Notes under the pieces: generated by a model
Databases searched by the model: none
Told to the model about the DNA's origin: nothing
Seen by the model: only the letters and a program-made list of their open reading frames with translations
Made by a program: the position numbers and the translations under genes
Shown here: piece after piece, positions 8,491-17,116 of the stretch
Numbering within the stretch: the stretch's first letter is position 1
How the letters are laid out: every line of letters starts with the position of its first letter
Source: DATBDM01 sp034664425
Lineage (GTDB): Bacteria; Actinomycetota; Thermoleophilia; Solirubrobacterales; Solirubrobacteraceae
Reading direction: 5' to 3'
DNA: 64,000 nt
Assembly: GCA_034664425.1 (NCBI GenBank)
Contig: JAXDHR010000136.1
Location: forward strand, 8,229-72,228

Positions 8491-9126
8491 ATGACCCCGA
8501 CCGATTCGCGGGCCGCCGGGCTCGCCCTGGCCGAGCCGTGCCCGACCACCGACGCGGTCCGAGCGATCGATCACGCGGCGGTGCAGACTGCCGCTCGCGA
8601 TCTGCTCCGGGCGCTCGGCGCCGACGTCGACGCCGACGGCCTCGAGGACACGCCGCGCCGAATGGCGAATGCGTACGCCGAGCTCCTGACGCCGCAGCCG
8701 TTCCGGCCGACGACGTTCCCCAACGAAGGCGGCTACGACGAGCTGATCGTCGCGCGGGAAATCCCGTTTCACTCGCTGTGCATGCATCACCTGCTGCCGT
8801 TCCACGGGGTGGCCCACGTCGGCTACCTCCCCGGAGAGCGGATCATCGGGCTGAGCAAGCTCGGCCGCGTCGTCGAGCGCTTCGCCCGCGACCTGCAGAT
8901 CCAGGAGCGCATGACGAGCCAGATCGCCGACTGGCTCCAGCGTGAGCTTCAGCCGCGGGGCGTCGGCGTGGTGCTCGAGGCCGAGCATCTGTGCATGTCG
9001 CTGCGCGGGGTGCAGAAGCGCGGTGCTCGCACGGTGACCTCCGCCCTGCACGGCCTGGTGCGCGACGACGCTCGAACGCGCCAGGAGTTCCTGGCCCTGA
9101 CCTCGAGGATGAGCCATGACCGCTGA
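8491..9126 (+). CDS. folE: GTP cyclohydrolase I
   Basis: 211-residue GTP cyclohydrolase I, converting GTP to 7,8-dihydroneopterin triphosphate for tetrahydrofolate or pterin synthesis. The zinc ligands C97, H100 and C168 and the catalytic histidines around H99 and H166 are in FHSLCMHHLLPFHG and EAEHLCMSLRGV; LEDTPRRMANAYAELL and QKRGARTVTSA are further hallmarks. The N-terminus is about 20 residues longer than the shortest enzymes. It overlaps the start of the next gene by 11 bp, so folE is coupled to a flavin reductase rather than to other folate genes, which is unusual. Confidence 0.96.
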   Translation: MTPTDSRAAGLALAEPCPTTDAVRAIDHAAVQTAARDLLRALGADVDADGLEDTPRRMANAYAELLTPQPFRPTTFPNEGGYDELIVAREIPFHSLCMHHLLPFHGVAHVGYLPGERIIGLSKLGRVVERFARDLQIQERMTSQIADWLQRELQPRGVGVVLEAEHLCMSLRGVQKRGARTVTSALHGLVRDDARTRQEFLALTSRMSHDR

Positions 9127-10363
9127 ACGACAGAGCTTCGTCATCGTCGGTGCCGGGCTCGCCGGCGCGAAGGCCGCCGAGACGCTGCGCGGCGAGGGCT
9201 TCGACGGGCGCCTCGTGCTCGTCGGCGCCGAAGCTGAGCGGCCCTACGAACGGCCGCCGCTCTCGAAGGACTACCTTCGCGGCGAAGCCGGCCGCGACGC
9301 GATCTACGTCCACGACCACGGCTACTACGGCGAGCACGACATCGAGCTGCGCCTCGGCCGCCACGCCGTGACCCTCGACGTCGCCGGCCGCGAGGTGGCG
9401 CTCGACGACGGCGAGCGCATCCCCTACGACCGCCTGCTGCTCGCGACCGGCGCGGAGCCGCGGCGCCTCTCGCTGCCCGGAAGCGACCTCGACGGGGTGC
9501 ACTACCTTCGCACCGTCGAGGATTCGGATGCGCTGCGCGGGCGGCTGGACCAGGGCGGCTCGCTCGTCGTCATCGGCGCGGGCTGGATCGGCGCGGAGGT
9601 CGCCGCTTCCGCCCGCCAGCGCGGCCTCGACGTGACGGTGATCGAGCCCCTCAGCGTTCCGCTCGAGCGGGTGCTGGGCCCCGAGCTCGGCGCGGTCTAC
9701 CGCGACATCCATCTCGACCACGGCGTGCGGATGCTGCTCGGCACCGGGGTCGAGGCCTTCGAGGGAGTGACGTCGGTCGAGCGTGTCCGCACGACTGACG
9801 GCCACAGGCTGGAGTGCGACGTGGTCGTCGTCGGCGTCGGCGTGCAGCCGCGGGCCCGGCTGGCGGCGATGGCCGGGCTCGCGGTCGACGACGGCATCCT
9901 CGTCGACGAGCATCTCCAGAGCAGCTGGCCGGGCGTCTTCGCCGCCGGTGACGTCGCCAACGCCTGGCATCCGATCTATGACGAACGGATCCGGGTCGAG
10001 CACTGGGACAACGCGCTCCACCAGGCGCCGGTCGCCGCGCGTGGCATGCTCGGGCAGCCGGCCGTCCACGACCACGTGCCGTACTTCTTCTCGGACCAGT
10101 ACGACGTGGGCATGGAGTACTCCGGACACGCGCCCGCGTGGGAGCGCGTCGTTGTCCGCGGCGATCCGGCCACGCGCGAGTTCATCGCCTTCTGGCTGGA
10201 GGGAAGCCGCGTCGTCGCGGGGATGAACGTCAACGTCTGGGACGTGTCTGACCCGATCCGGCGCCTCATCCGCGAACGGACCCCGGTCGACGACCGCCGG
10301 CTCGGCGATCCCGACGTGCCGCTCGACGCGCTCGCGCCCGAGGAGCCGAGCGCCGCGGCCTGA
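9116..10363 (+). CDS. FAD/NAD(P)-dependent ferredoxin reductase-like protein
   Basis: 415-residue flavoprotein of the rhodocoxin/putidaredoxin reductase family. The FAD motif VIVGAGLAGAKAAETLRGEG is at residues 9-28, PYERPPLSKDYLRGE follows, the NAD motif VVIGAGWIGAEVAASARQRG is near residue 145, and the second FAD motif GVFAAGDVANAWHP is near residue 275. The C-terminal domain resembles the electron-transfer-partner side of these reductases. It would pass NAD(P)H electrons to a small ferredoxin or serve a monooxygenase, but no ferredoxin or P450 gene is nearby. It starts inside the folE 3' end. Confidence 0.92.
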   Translation: MTAERQSFVIVGAGLAGAKAAETLRGEGFDGRLVLVGAEAERPYERPPLSKDYLRGEAGRDAIYVHDHGYYGEHDIELRLGRHAVTLDVAGREVALDDGERIPYDRLLLATGAEPRRLSLPGSDLDGVHYLRTVEDSDALRGRLDQGGSLVVIGAGWIGAEVAASARQRGLDVTVIEPLSVPLERVLGPELGAVYRDIHLDHGVRMLLGTGVEAFEGVTSVERVRTTDGHRLECDVVVVGVGVQPRARLAAMAGLAVDDGILVDEHLQSSWPGVFAAGDVANAWHPIYDERIRVEHWDNALHQAPVAARGMLGQPAVHDHVPYFFSDQYDVGMEYSGHAPAWERVVVRGDPATREFIAFWLEGSRVVAGMNVNVWDVSDPIRRLIRERTPVDDRRLGDPDVPLDALAPEEPSAAA

Positions 10364-10397
10364 GCCGCGTACGCGCCGGTTGAGACAATCGTGCGCC

Positions 10398-11006
10398 ATG
10401 CCCTTCGATCCCCCGCCGGCATTCGCCGCATGGCGACACTGCGACGCGCGCGAGGGATTCGAGGTCGTGTTCATCCGAGCGGGCCTCGATGGCCACACGA
10501 TCGCCGGGCAGACGAGCGCGGTCGAGGACGGGCACGCGTGGTCGGTGAGCTACTCCGTGCGGGTCGACCGCAGCTGGGCGACGCAGCGGGCTGAGATCAC
10601 CGGGCACTCGTCCGCGGGCCGGCGCCGGCTCGTCATCGAGCGGCAGGCGAGTGGTCCGTGGCTCGTGAACGGCGTCGCCATGCCCGCGCTCCAGGGTTGC
10701 CAGGACGTCGATCTGGAGTCTTCGGCACTGACCAACGCGCTGCCCGTGCATCGCCTCGGACTGGCGGTGGGGGAGGCGGCGCAGTCACCCGCGGTCTACG
10801 TGCGCGCCCTCGACCTGGCGGTCGAGCGACTCGAGCAGCGCTATGCGCGTGAGGCCGACGAGGCCGGCGGCCAGCGCTACGAGTACGAGGCTCCGCGCTT
10901 CGAGCTCCGCTGCGAGCTCGTCTACGACCGCCATGGCCTGCTGCTCGACTACCCGGGCCTGGCGCGACGCTGGGTGGATCCCGATCGTCGGGCTACGGGT
11001 GGCTGA
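10398..11006 (+). CDS. Putative glycolipid-binding family protein
   Basis: 202-residue cytoplasmic protein. The block GCQDVDLESSALTNALPVHRL (near residues 100-120; longer than most motifs and quoted only in outline as DVDL...TNALPVHRL) matches the signature of the putative glycolipid-binding family (Pfam PF06475), as does YSVRVDRSWATQRAEI before it. No enzymatic residue can be named. I took ATG 10398 rather than TTG 10380. It stands alone; its last 14 bp overlap the convergent VOC-family gene. Confidence 0.75.
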   Translation: MPFDPPPAFAAWRHCDAREGFEVVFIRAGLDGHTIAGQTSAVEDGHAWSVSYSVRVDRSWATQRAEITGHSSAGRRRLVIERQASGPWLVNGVAMPALQGCQDVDLESSALTNALPVHRLGLAVGEAAQSPAVYVRALDLAVERLEQRYAREADEAGGQRYEYEAPRFELRCELVYDRHGLLLDYPGLARRWVDPDRRATGG

Positions 11007-11343
11007 GGATGTTGAGGACCTTGCCGTTGGGATCGCGCACGAAGAAGCGGCGAACACCCCAGGGCTCGTCGGTCAGCGGGTGCACGATCTCGCATCCCAG
11101 CCGCTGCGCTGCAGCGTGGGCGGCGTCGACGTCGTCGACCTCGATCGAGGCGTCCGGCTGGACCGACGCGCTCGCGTCCCGTCGCATCAGGCTGATCTGC
11201 GCCGCCGAGTTCCCCTGGGCCGCGAGCGTGACGATCCAGCCCAGATCCATCGCGACCTCCAGGCCGAGCACCTCCGCATAGAAGCCCGTGCTGGCGCTGG
11301 GCTCGGAGGAGTGGAAGTCGGGCACGATCCGGCGGACGAGCAT
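10993..11343 (-). CDS. VOC-family (glyoxalase/bleomycin-resistance fold) protein
   Basis: 116-residue vicinal-oxygen-chelate protein with the two beta-alpha-beta-beta-beta units expected: FHSSEPSASTGFYAEVLGLEVAMDLGW in the first and VDDVDAAHAAAQRLG...EPWGVRRFFVRDPNGKVLNILSH in the second (segments quoted in part). RFFVRDPNGKVLNI is the standard end. It could be an isomerase, dioxygenase or drug-binding protein; no substrate is evident. A second copy of the same C-terminal motif survives as a relic at 12109-12224. Confidence 0.88.
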   Translation of the reverse strand: MLVRRIVPDFHSSEPSASTGFYAEVLGLEVAMDLGWIVTLAAQGNSAAQISLMRRDASASVQPDASIEVDDVDAAHAAAQRLGCEIVHPLTDEPWGVRRFFVRDPNGKVLNILSHP

Positions 11344-11557
11344 TCGGCAAGGATCGCGAGTCACCCGGCGGATCCGTCCCGGAATTGCGTCAGCCGCGCT
11401 ACCGATAGACGGCGACCGGGGGAACGATGTGTCCCCGTGGACCAGCCGTTTCCGTCCCAGCGGCCAGTCCGTGCACCTGCATACGGCACAACACCATGGG
11501 GGTGAGCTAGATCCGGCCGGCAATCACGCGGCCCACGATGCGACAGGAAGCGACATC

Positions 11558-12037
11558 ATGTTCAAACGCACCCACCTCCTTGTGATGGCGACCGTCGTGA
11601 GCGCGCTCGCCATCGCCGCTCCGGTCGGCACAGCGAGCGCCGCGACGATCCCGACGCCCCCTCCCGTGGGGCTGCCCGGCTTCTTCAACCCGGGACCGAC
11701 CGGACCCCTCGGACCCCTCGGCCCGAGCGGACCGGGTGGCGGAGCCGCCGGCGTCCCCACGGGCTTGTCTGCGTTCAACTTCGGTCCGACCGGTCCGCTG
11801 GGTCCGGGCGGCGCGCTCGGCCCGTCGGCGGCCGGCGTCGGCGCGGCTGCCCCAGCTGCCCCCGCTGCGCCCGCTCCCGCCGCACCGGCGCCGTCCGCAC
11901 CGGCTCCCCGCGCGAGCGGGAAGCACCACACGCGGACCAAGTCGCACGCATCGCGTCACCACCGCCGGCACCGGTCCTCCAAGCACTCCCGGCACACCGC
12001 CAAGCGGCACCGCAGCAAGTCCTCGCGCCGCCGCTGA
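11558..12037 (+). CDS. Secreted Pro/Gly-rich protein with a basic His/Lys/Arg tail
   Basis: 159-residue protein with a clear signal peptide (MFKRTHLLVMATVVSALAIA, cleavage after ASA near residue 28). The mature part has two copies of a GPTGPLGP-type repeat (FNPGPTGPLGPLGPSGPGGG and FNFGPTGPLGPGGALGPS), an Ala/Pro linker, then about 45 residues almost entirely His, Lys, Arg and Ser. No catalytic domain is present. It may be a wall- or polyanion-binding structural protein. The start is supported by an AGGAAG at 11545-11550. I do not recognise a named family. Confidence 0.75.
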   Translation: MFKRTHLLVMATVVSALAIAAPVGTASAATIPTPPPVGLPGFFNPGPTGPLGPLGPSGPGGGAAGVPTGLSAFNFGPTGPLGPGGALGPSAAGVGAAAPAAPAAPAPAAPAPSAPAPRASGKHHTRTKSHASRHHRRHRSSKHSRHTAKRHRSKSSRRR

Positions 12038-12108
12038 CGCGGCCCCGGCTCGCCGGGCGGCTGCATCTGCTGCCCGGCGCGCCGCGCCCGGTGACCTAGA
12101 TTCGCGGC

Positions 12109-12224
12109 GTGTCGTCGCACCTCACGGCGCACGCAAGGCGCTCTATCGCGACCCGGACGGCAACGAACTCGGCTTCGGCGGCGCGCCGCTCGACGCCGGT
12201 TCACAGCGCGAACCACGCGCCTGA
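12109..12224 (+). pseudogene. Relic of a VOC/glyoxalase C-terminus
   Basis: In the 287-bp gap before the penicillin-binding protein gene, one frame reads KALYRDPDGNELGFGGAP and stops at 12224. This is the final strand motif of VOC-family proteins (FRDPDGNxLxF). Nothing upstream supplies the rest of the domain, and no credible start exists. I read it as the tail of a deleted glyoxalase-like gene. Confidence 0.5.
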
Positions 12225-12325
12225 GGCGATGATGAGGGAACGCGGAATTGGCGTGCGAATGGGCTCGCGAGCGGTCATCATCCTTGGGCTATGCGGTTTC
12301 GGGTGAAGGGTCGGCGGGAGCGCCG

Positions 12326-14323
12326 ATGAGCGGATATCGGCGGCGGCTGTCGCGGCGGCGCGGCCACGGCCATCCGCTCCGCACCGGCGTGCTCACGCTG
12401 GGCGTGGTGCTCGCCGTCGCGGTGGTCGGCGCCAGCGCGGTCGCCGCGAACTGGGTGGTGGGCGTCCTGCATCACACGCCCGACATCACGCGGATCCGGC
12501 CCAAGCCGCAGGGGACGATCTCGACGGTCTACGCGGGCGACGGTACGCGGCTCGGTTTCATCTCCTCCGACGTCCTGCGCCGCCGGCTGCCGAGCAGCGC
12601 GATCTCGCGGAGGGTGAAGCGCGCGACCGTGGACATCGAGGACCGGCGGTTCTACCAGCACGGCGGTGTCGACTACCTCGGCGTCCTGCGCGCGGCGGTC
12701 AAGAACCTGAGCGCCAATCGAGCCGAGCAGGGCGGATCGACGCTGACGATGCAGCTCGTGCGCAACCTCTACACGCCGCGGATGCGCTTTCGCAAGACGC
12801 TCCGCCGCAAGCTGGCCGAGGCCAAGCTCGCCGACGAGCTCGACAAGCGCCATTCGAAGCAATGGATCCTCACCTCCTACCTCAACAACGTGCCCTATGG
12901 AACGGTCGGCGGGCAGACGGCGGTCGGGATCGCAGCGGCGGCGCGGGTCTTCTTCGACACGACGCCGTCGCGGCTGACGCTTCCCCAGGCGGCGTTGCTG
13001 GCCGGGCTCCCGCAGGCGCCCTCGACCTACAACCCGTTCCTGGACCCGCAGGCCGCGAAGCAGCGCCGCAACGAGGTGCTGCAGGCCATGGTCAGGGCCG
13101 GTCACCTGTCACCGGCTCGCGCGCGCCGCGCGAGCGCCGCTCGGCTCGGCGTCCGTCGCAACACCTACTACCAGCAGCGTCGCGAGCGGTTCTTCTTCGA
13201 CTACGTCAAGCAGCAGCTCGTCAACCGCTACGGCGCCAACGCCGTCCGCCGCGGCGGGATGAAGGTCTACACGACGATCAACCTGAGGCTGCAGAACCTG
13301 GCGCGCAAGGCGATCGCCGACCACCTCAACCAGCCTGGGCAGCCATCGGCCGCGCTCGTGACGATCGATCCCAGCAACGGCCGCATCCTGGCCATGGCCT
13401 CCTCGGCGGCGTATGGCAAGACGGTCTTCAACTACGCCACGCAAGCCTTCCGCCAGCCGGGGTCGACGTTCAAGGCGATCGACCTGATGGCCGCGGTGCG
13501 GCTGGGCATCAACCCCACCTCGACCTACTACAGCTCGCACGAGTTGATGCCGGGCTGGGATCCGCTCGCGCCGAGCTGGCACGTGCAGACCGACGACCAC
13601 AGCTACCACGGCACGATCAGCCTGTCGGAAGCGATCGCGCTCTCGGACAACACCGTCTACGCACAGCTCGGAGCCGACCTCACGCCTGCGCGCGTCCGCC
13701 AGGCGGCCTACGACATGGGCGTCACCTCGCACCTGGATGCCTATCCGGCCGAGGCGATCGGCGGGCTCACCCGCGGCGTGTCGCCGCTGGAGATGGCGAA
13801 CGCGTACGCGACGATCGCCGACGGCGGTGTCCGCAACAAGGCAACCGCGATCGAGCGGGTCGTCATGCCCGACGGGAAGGTCGACCACCCCGGAAGCAAC
13901 CACCGGCGTCGCACCTTCACCGACGGCCAGGCCGCCGAGGTGACCACCGCGCTCAAGGGCGTGCTCACCCACGGCACCGCGACCGGCATGGGCATCGGCT
14001 GTCCGGCCGCCGGCAAGACGGGGACGACGAGCAGCTTCACGGACGCCTGGTTCGTCGGCTACACCCCGCACCTGTCGACGGCGGTATGGGTGGGCTATCC
14101 GAAGGAGACCACGTCGATGACCGCGGTGCCCGGCTACGGCGAGGTCTTCGGCGCGACGATCCCGGCGCCGATCTGGCAGGAGTTCATGCTGACGGCGCAC
14201 GGCTCGCAGTGCGATGACTTCCCGGCGCCGAAGACGCCGTTCATCGCCCAGCCGTTCTCCGGCCAGCACCAGGCCAGCCGCGGTTCCTCGACCGCGACCC
14301 AGCAAAGCCGCGGGCCGTTCTGA
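12326..14323 (+). CDS. Bifunctional penicillin-binding protein (class A, transglycosylase-transpeptidase)
   Basis: 665-residue class A PBP that polymerises lipid II and cross-links peptidoglycan. A basic cytoplasmic tail and one membrane anchor (about residues 22-46) come first. The GT51 domain shows EDRRFYQHGGVDYLG, QGGSTLTMQLVRNLY and KQWILTSYLNNVPYG. The transpeptidase domain shows RQPGSTFKAID (active Ser in SxxK), SDN and KTGTT. ATG 12326 is preferred because it places the basic tail and anchor normally; reading back to 12248 adds non-typical sequence. The C-terminus is a short Ser/Gln-rich tail. It appears monocistronic. Confidence 0.95.
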   Translation: MSGYRRRLSRRRGHGHPLRTGVLTLGVVLAVAVVGASAVAANWVVGVLHHTPDITRIRPKPQGTISTVYAGDGTRLGFISSDVLRRRLPSSAISRRVKRATVDIEDRRFYQHGGVDYLGVLRAAVKNLSANRAEQGGSTLTMQLVRNLYTPRMRFRKTLRRKLAEAKLADELDKRHSKQWILTSYLNNVPYGTVGGQTAVGIAAAARVFFDTTPSRLTLPQAALLAGLPQAPSTYNPFLDPQAAKQRRNEVLQAMVRAGHLSPARARRASAARLGVRRNTYYQQRRERFFFDYVKQQLVNRYGANAVRRGGMKVYTTINLRLQNLARKAIADHLNQPGQPSAALVTIDPSNGRILAMASSAAYGKTVFNYATQAFRQPGSTFKAIDLMAAVRLGINPTSTYYSSHELMPGWDPLAPSWHVQTDDHSYHGTISLSEAIALSDNTVYAQLGADLTPARVRQAAYDMGVTSHLDAYPAEAIGGLTRGVSPLEMANAYATIADGGVRNKATAIERVVMPDGKVDHPGSNHRRRTFTDGQAAEVTTALKGVLTHGTATGMGIGCPAAGKTGTTSSFTDAWFVGYTPHLSTAVWVGYPKETTSMTAVPGYGEVFGATIPAPIWQEFMLTAHGSQCDDFPAPKTPFIAQPFSGQHQASRGSSTATQQSRGPF

Positions 14324-14348
14324 GCTCGTCGTTGCGCGAATCCGCGCG

Positions 14349-15359
14349 CTATTCCGGCAGCGTGCGCGGCAGTCCGAAGTACGGCAGCACACCGGTGTCC
14401 CCGAAGCGTGTGATGGCGGCGATCGCGTCGCCGTCGACGGTGAGCACGAACAGCCCCCCGGCCCGCATGACACCCGCGTGCGGGTCGCTGAGGTAGTACC
14501 CGAACGCGGGCTGGCAGTTGGCCCGGGTGGGCACGAGCCGGATGGCGCGCCCGCTGCTCCAGAGTCCTCGGCTCCGGAGGAACTCGTTGATCGCGGGCCT
14601 GCCCTGGTACTCGTGCGGCGCCGGAGGCATCCTGAGCCACGCGTCGCCGGTCAGCAGCGCGACGACGGCGTCGATGTCGCCGCGCTCGAAGGCGTCGCTG
14701 AAGCGGCTGAGGAGCGCGCGCTCGGCGGGTGAACCGGGAAGCGTGCCCCCGCCCGGGCGCTGCGGTGTGGCATCGATCGCCGCCCGCGCTCGCTGCAGCG
14801 CGCTGTTCACCGACGCCTCGGTGCTCCCCAGCATGCTCGCGACCTCGGCGGCCCGGTATCCGAGCACGTCGCGCAGCACCAGCACCGCCCGCTGCTGCGG
14901 CGCCATCCGCTGCAGGCCCGAGACGAACGCGAGCCCGACGGCCTCCTTGGTCTCGTAGCGGGCGTCCGGGCCGTCGGCGCGGTCGGGCAGGCCCTCGAGC
15001 AGCGCGTCGGGATAGGGCTGAAGCCAAGTCGGCTCGCCCAAGCGGCTGGGCTCGGGCGCGCCCACGGGAGGATCAGCTCCGTACATGCCCGGGGATCGCC
15101 TGCCGCTGTCGCGCAGCGCGTTGAGGCAGCGGTTGGTGGCGATCCGGTACAGCCACGAGCGCAGCGATGCCCGCTCCTCGAAGGCGGCCAGCCCGCGCCA
15201 GGCGGCCAGCAGGGTCTCCTGGACCATGTCCTCGGCGTCCTGCACCGAGCCCAGGATCCGGTAGCAGTGCACGTGCAGTTCGCGGCGGTGCGGGTCGGTC
15301 AGCGCGCGGAACGCGTCCTCGTCGCCGGTGCGGGCGCGCTCGAGCGCATCCTGGATCAT
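14349..15359 (-). CDS. ECF sigma factor with C-terminal SnoaL-like domain
   Basis: 336-residue sigma factor. Region 2 is at about 12-85 (DAFRALTDPHRRELHVHCY, then GSVQDAEDMVQETLLAAWR), region 4 at about 145-200 (RMAPQQRAVLVLRDVLGYRA and ASMLGSTEASVNSALQRAR), and an NTF2/SnoaL-like domain fills residues 210-330 (SRFSDAFERGDIDAVVALL, AYLSDPH-like strand). Sigma factors of this layout usually lack an anti-sigma gene because the tail itself regulates them, and none is adjacent. ATG 15359 has GAGGAG upstream; the far longer open frame behind it is a GC-rich shadow of the exporter gene. Neighbour: divergent DHA2 exporter. Confidence 0.92.
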   Translation of the reverse strand: MIQDALERARTGDEDAFRALTDPHRRELHVHCYRILGSVQDAEDMVQETLLAAWRGLAAFEERASLRSWLYRIATNRCLNALRDSGRRSPGMYGADPPVGAPEPSRLGEPTWLQPYPDALLEGLPDRADGPDARYETKEAVGLAFVSGLQRMAPQQRAVLVLRDVLGYRAAEVASMLGSTEASVNSALQRARAAIDATPQRPGGGTLPGSPAERALLSRFSDAFERGDIDAVVALLTGDAWLRMPPAPHEYQGRPAINEFLRSRGLWSSGRAIRLVPTRANCQPAFGYYLSDPHAGVMRAGGLFVLTVDGDAIAAITRFGDTGVLPYFGLPRTLPE

Positions 15360-15470
15360 CGTCGGCTCCTCGTGACATCTGAGACCTCCTCGCGCATGCA
15401 GAGGTAGGGACACCAGCGCAGGCCCGAACTCATCGCTGAATTCCACCTCGTGCCCGGTGTCTGCATCGGC

Positions 15471-16874
15471 ATGACCTCCAAGCAGAGATGGATCCTCGTC
15501 CTGGCCGCGCTGGCGGCGTTCATGACCTCGCTCGACACCCTTGTGGTGACGACCGCGCTGAGCACCATCAAGCGCGATCTCGGGGCTTCTGTCGAAGCGC
15601 TCGAGTGGACCGTGAACGCCTACAACCTGAGCTTCGCCGTGTTCCTGATGACGGCGGCGGCCCTCGGCGACCGCTTCGGCCGCCGCCGCCTCTTCGCGGC
15701 CGGCATCGGCGTGTTCGTCCTCGCCTCCGCCGCGTGCGCGCTGGCTCCATCGGTGCCCGCGCTGGTCGCCGCGCGAGCCCTTCAGGGCGTGGGGGCGGCG
15801 ACGGTCACCACGCTGGCGCTGGCACTCGTGGGCGCCGCGTTCCCGCCCGAGCGGCGCGGCTCGGCGCTCGGCATCTTCTTCGCCGTGAACGGGCTCGCCG
15901 TCGCCGGCGGCCCCCTGGTCGGCGGCGCGGTGACCCAGGGCATCGCCTGGGAGTGGATCTTCTGGCTCAACGTCCCGATCGGCATCGCCCTGATCCCGTT
16001 GGCGCTGGCGCGGATCCCGGAGAGCTGGGGCCCGGCCTCGAGCGTCGACCTTCCCGGTCTCGCGCTGGTGAGCGGCGGCGTGCTCGGCGTGGTCTGGGCG
16101 CTCGTGCGCGGGAACACTGCGGGGTGGGCCGGCGCAGAGGTGCTCGGCGCGCTGTTCGGAGGCCTTGCGCTCGTGGCCGCGTTCGTGGCCTGGGAGCTTC
16201 GCGCGGCGGCGCCGATGCTGCCCATGCGGTTCTTCCGCTCGCGCGCCTTCTCCGCCGGCAACGCGGCGATCTTCTGCGCCGTGGGATCGTTGTTCGGCGC
16301 GGTGTTCTTCATGTCCCAGTTCCTCCAGGCCGGCCTGGGGTATGGGCCGCTCGGCGCCGGGCTGCGGATGCTGCCCTGGACGGCGACGCTGTTCTTCGTC
16401 GCGCCCGTGGCGGGGAAGCTGGTGGACCGCTTCGGCGAACGTCCGTTCCTGGTGGTCGGGCCGCTGCTGCAGGCGGCAGGACTGGCTTGGATAGCCCTGA
16501 TCGCGGACGCCGGCATGGACTATGCGCAGATGATCGCGCCGCTGGTGGTGGCCGGCGTGGGGATCTCGATGTCCTTCCCGGCGGCTCAGAACTCCGTCGT
16601 GGGGTCGGTGCCGCCGGAGGCGATCGGCAAGGCGGCGGGCACGAACAGCACGATGCGCGAGCTCGGCGGCGTGCTCGGCATCGCGCTCGGCGTGGCCGCC
16701 TTCGCGGGAGCCGGCAGCTACGCGTCGCCCGTGCACTTCACCGACGGCTTCGTGGCCGCGATCGGCGTCGCGTCCGGCCTGTCACTGCTCGCCGCGCTGG
16801 CCGCGGCGGCGCTGCCCGGCCGCGCGACGGCCGGTGCGCTGACGCCGGCACCGGCGCCGGAAGGCGGCCGATGA
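15471..16874 (+). CDS. MFS exporter, DHA2 (EmrB/QacA) type
   Basis: 467-residue drug:H+ antiporter-like membrane protein with about 12-14 hydrophobic segments. It has the family's motif A, GDRFGRRRLF, after helix 2, and motif C-like GPLVGGAVTQGIAWEWIFWLN around helix 5 (quoted in outline), plus the D-L-T positions in FMTSLDTLVVTTALSTI of helix 1. I used ATG 15471, since MTSKQRWILVLAALAAF begins helix 1 directly. It is divergent from the SnoaL-tailed sigma factor and overlaps the next short gene by ATGA. It probably exports a hydrophobic toxic compound. Confidence 0.93.
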   Translation: MTSKQRWILVLAALAAFMTSLDTLVVTTALSTIKRDLGASVEALEWTVNAYNLSFAVFLMTAAALGDRFGRRRLFAAGIGVFVLASAACALAPSVPALVAARALQGVGAATVTTLALALVGAAFPPERRGSALGIFFAVNGLAVAGGPLVGGAVTQGIAWEWIFWLNVPIGIALIPLALARIPESWGPASSVDLPGLALVSGGVLGVVWALVRGNTAGWAGAEVLGALFGGLALVAAFVAWELRAAAPMLPMRFFRSRAFSAGNAAIFCAVGSLFGAVFFMSQFLQAGLGYGPLGAGLRMLPWTATLFFVAPVAGKLVDRFGERPFLVVGPLLQAAGLAWIALIADAGMDYAQMIAPLVVAGVGISMSFPAAQNSVVGSVPPEAIGKAAGTNSTMRELGGVLGIALGVAAFAGAGSYASPVHFTDGFVAAIGVASGLSLLAALAAAALPGRATAGALTPAPAPEGGR

Positions 16875-17069
16875 CGATGGGGCGCACGGTCGTGCGGTAC
16901 ACGGTCAAGGCGGGAATGGAGCAGCACAACGCGGAGCTCGTCCGCGCCGTCTACGGCGAGCTCGCCGAGCTTCGACCCGACGGCTTCAGCTACGCCACCC
17001 ACCGCCTGGACGACGGGCGCACGTTCATCCACGTCGCCGAGCAGGAGGGAGACGGAGCCAGCCCCCTGC
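16871..17069 (+). pseudogene. Truncated antibiotic-biosynthesis-monooxygenase-like small protein
   Basis: ATG 16871 overlaps the exporter stop. The first 65 or so residues (RTVVRYTVKAGMEQHNAELV, FSYATHRLDDGRTFIHVAEQE) look like a normal dimeric alpha/beta-barrel (ABM-like) protein of about 95-100 residues. After DGAS the similarity stops, and the frame runs on without a stop through the antisense of the alcohol dehydrogenase. The break coincides with a long inverted repeat at 17070-17108. I therefore call the 3' end lost. A functional read-through product is unlikely. Confidence 0.6.
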
Positions 17070-17108
17070 GATCCGAATTGACGTTGCATGACGACGTCAA
17101 CTCGGATC
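17070..17108. repeat. 15-bp inverted repeat at the broken gene end
   Basis: Left arm GATCCGAATTGACGT (17070-17084) and right arm ACGTCAACTCGGATC (17094-17108) pair at 14 of 15 positions around a 9-nt loop. The arms are AT-richer than the surroundings and there is no T-run. It could be a terminator between the convergent units, but its exact position at the point where the upstream gene loses its family sequence also fits the scar or end of an excised element. Confidence 0.6.
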
Positions 17109-17116
17109 ACGCCGTC

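Noticed and set aside
10245..10252. TGTCTGAC core of the regulon motif
   Set aside because: It lies inside the flavoprotein coding sequence and lacks the outer A/T positions; I take it as chance.
8843..10498. 551-codon minus-strand open frame
   Set aside because: Antisense shadow of folE and the flavoprotein gene, with no recognisable domain.
15360..16736. 460-codon N-terminal extension of the SnoaL-tailed sigma factor
   Set aside because: It would overlap the exporter gene antisense and has shadow composition; ATG 15359 has a good ribosome site and the family N-terminus.
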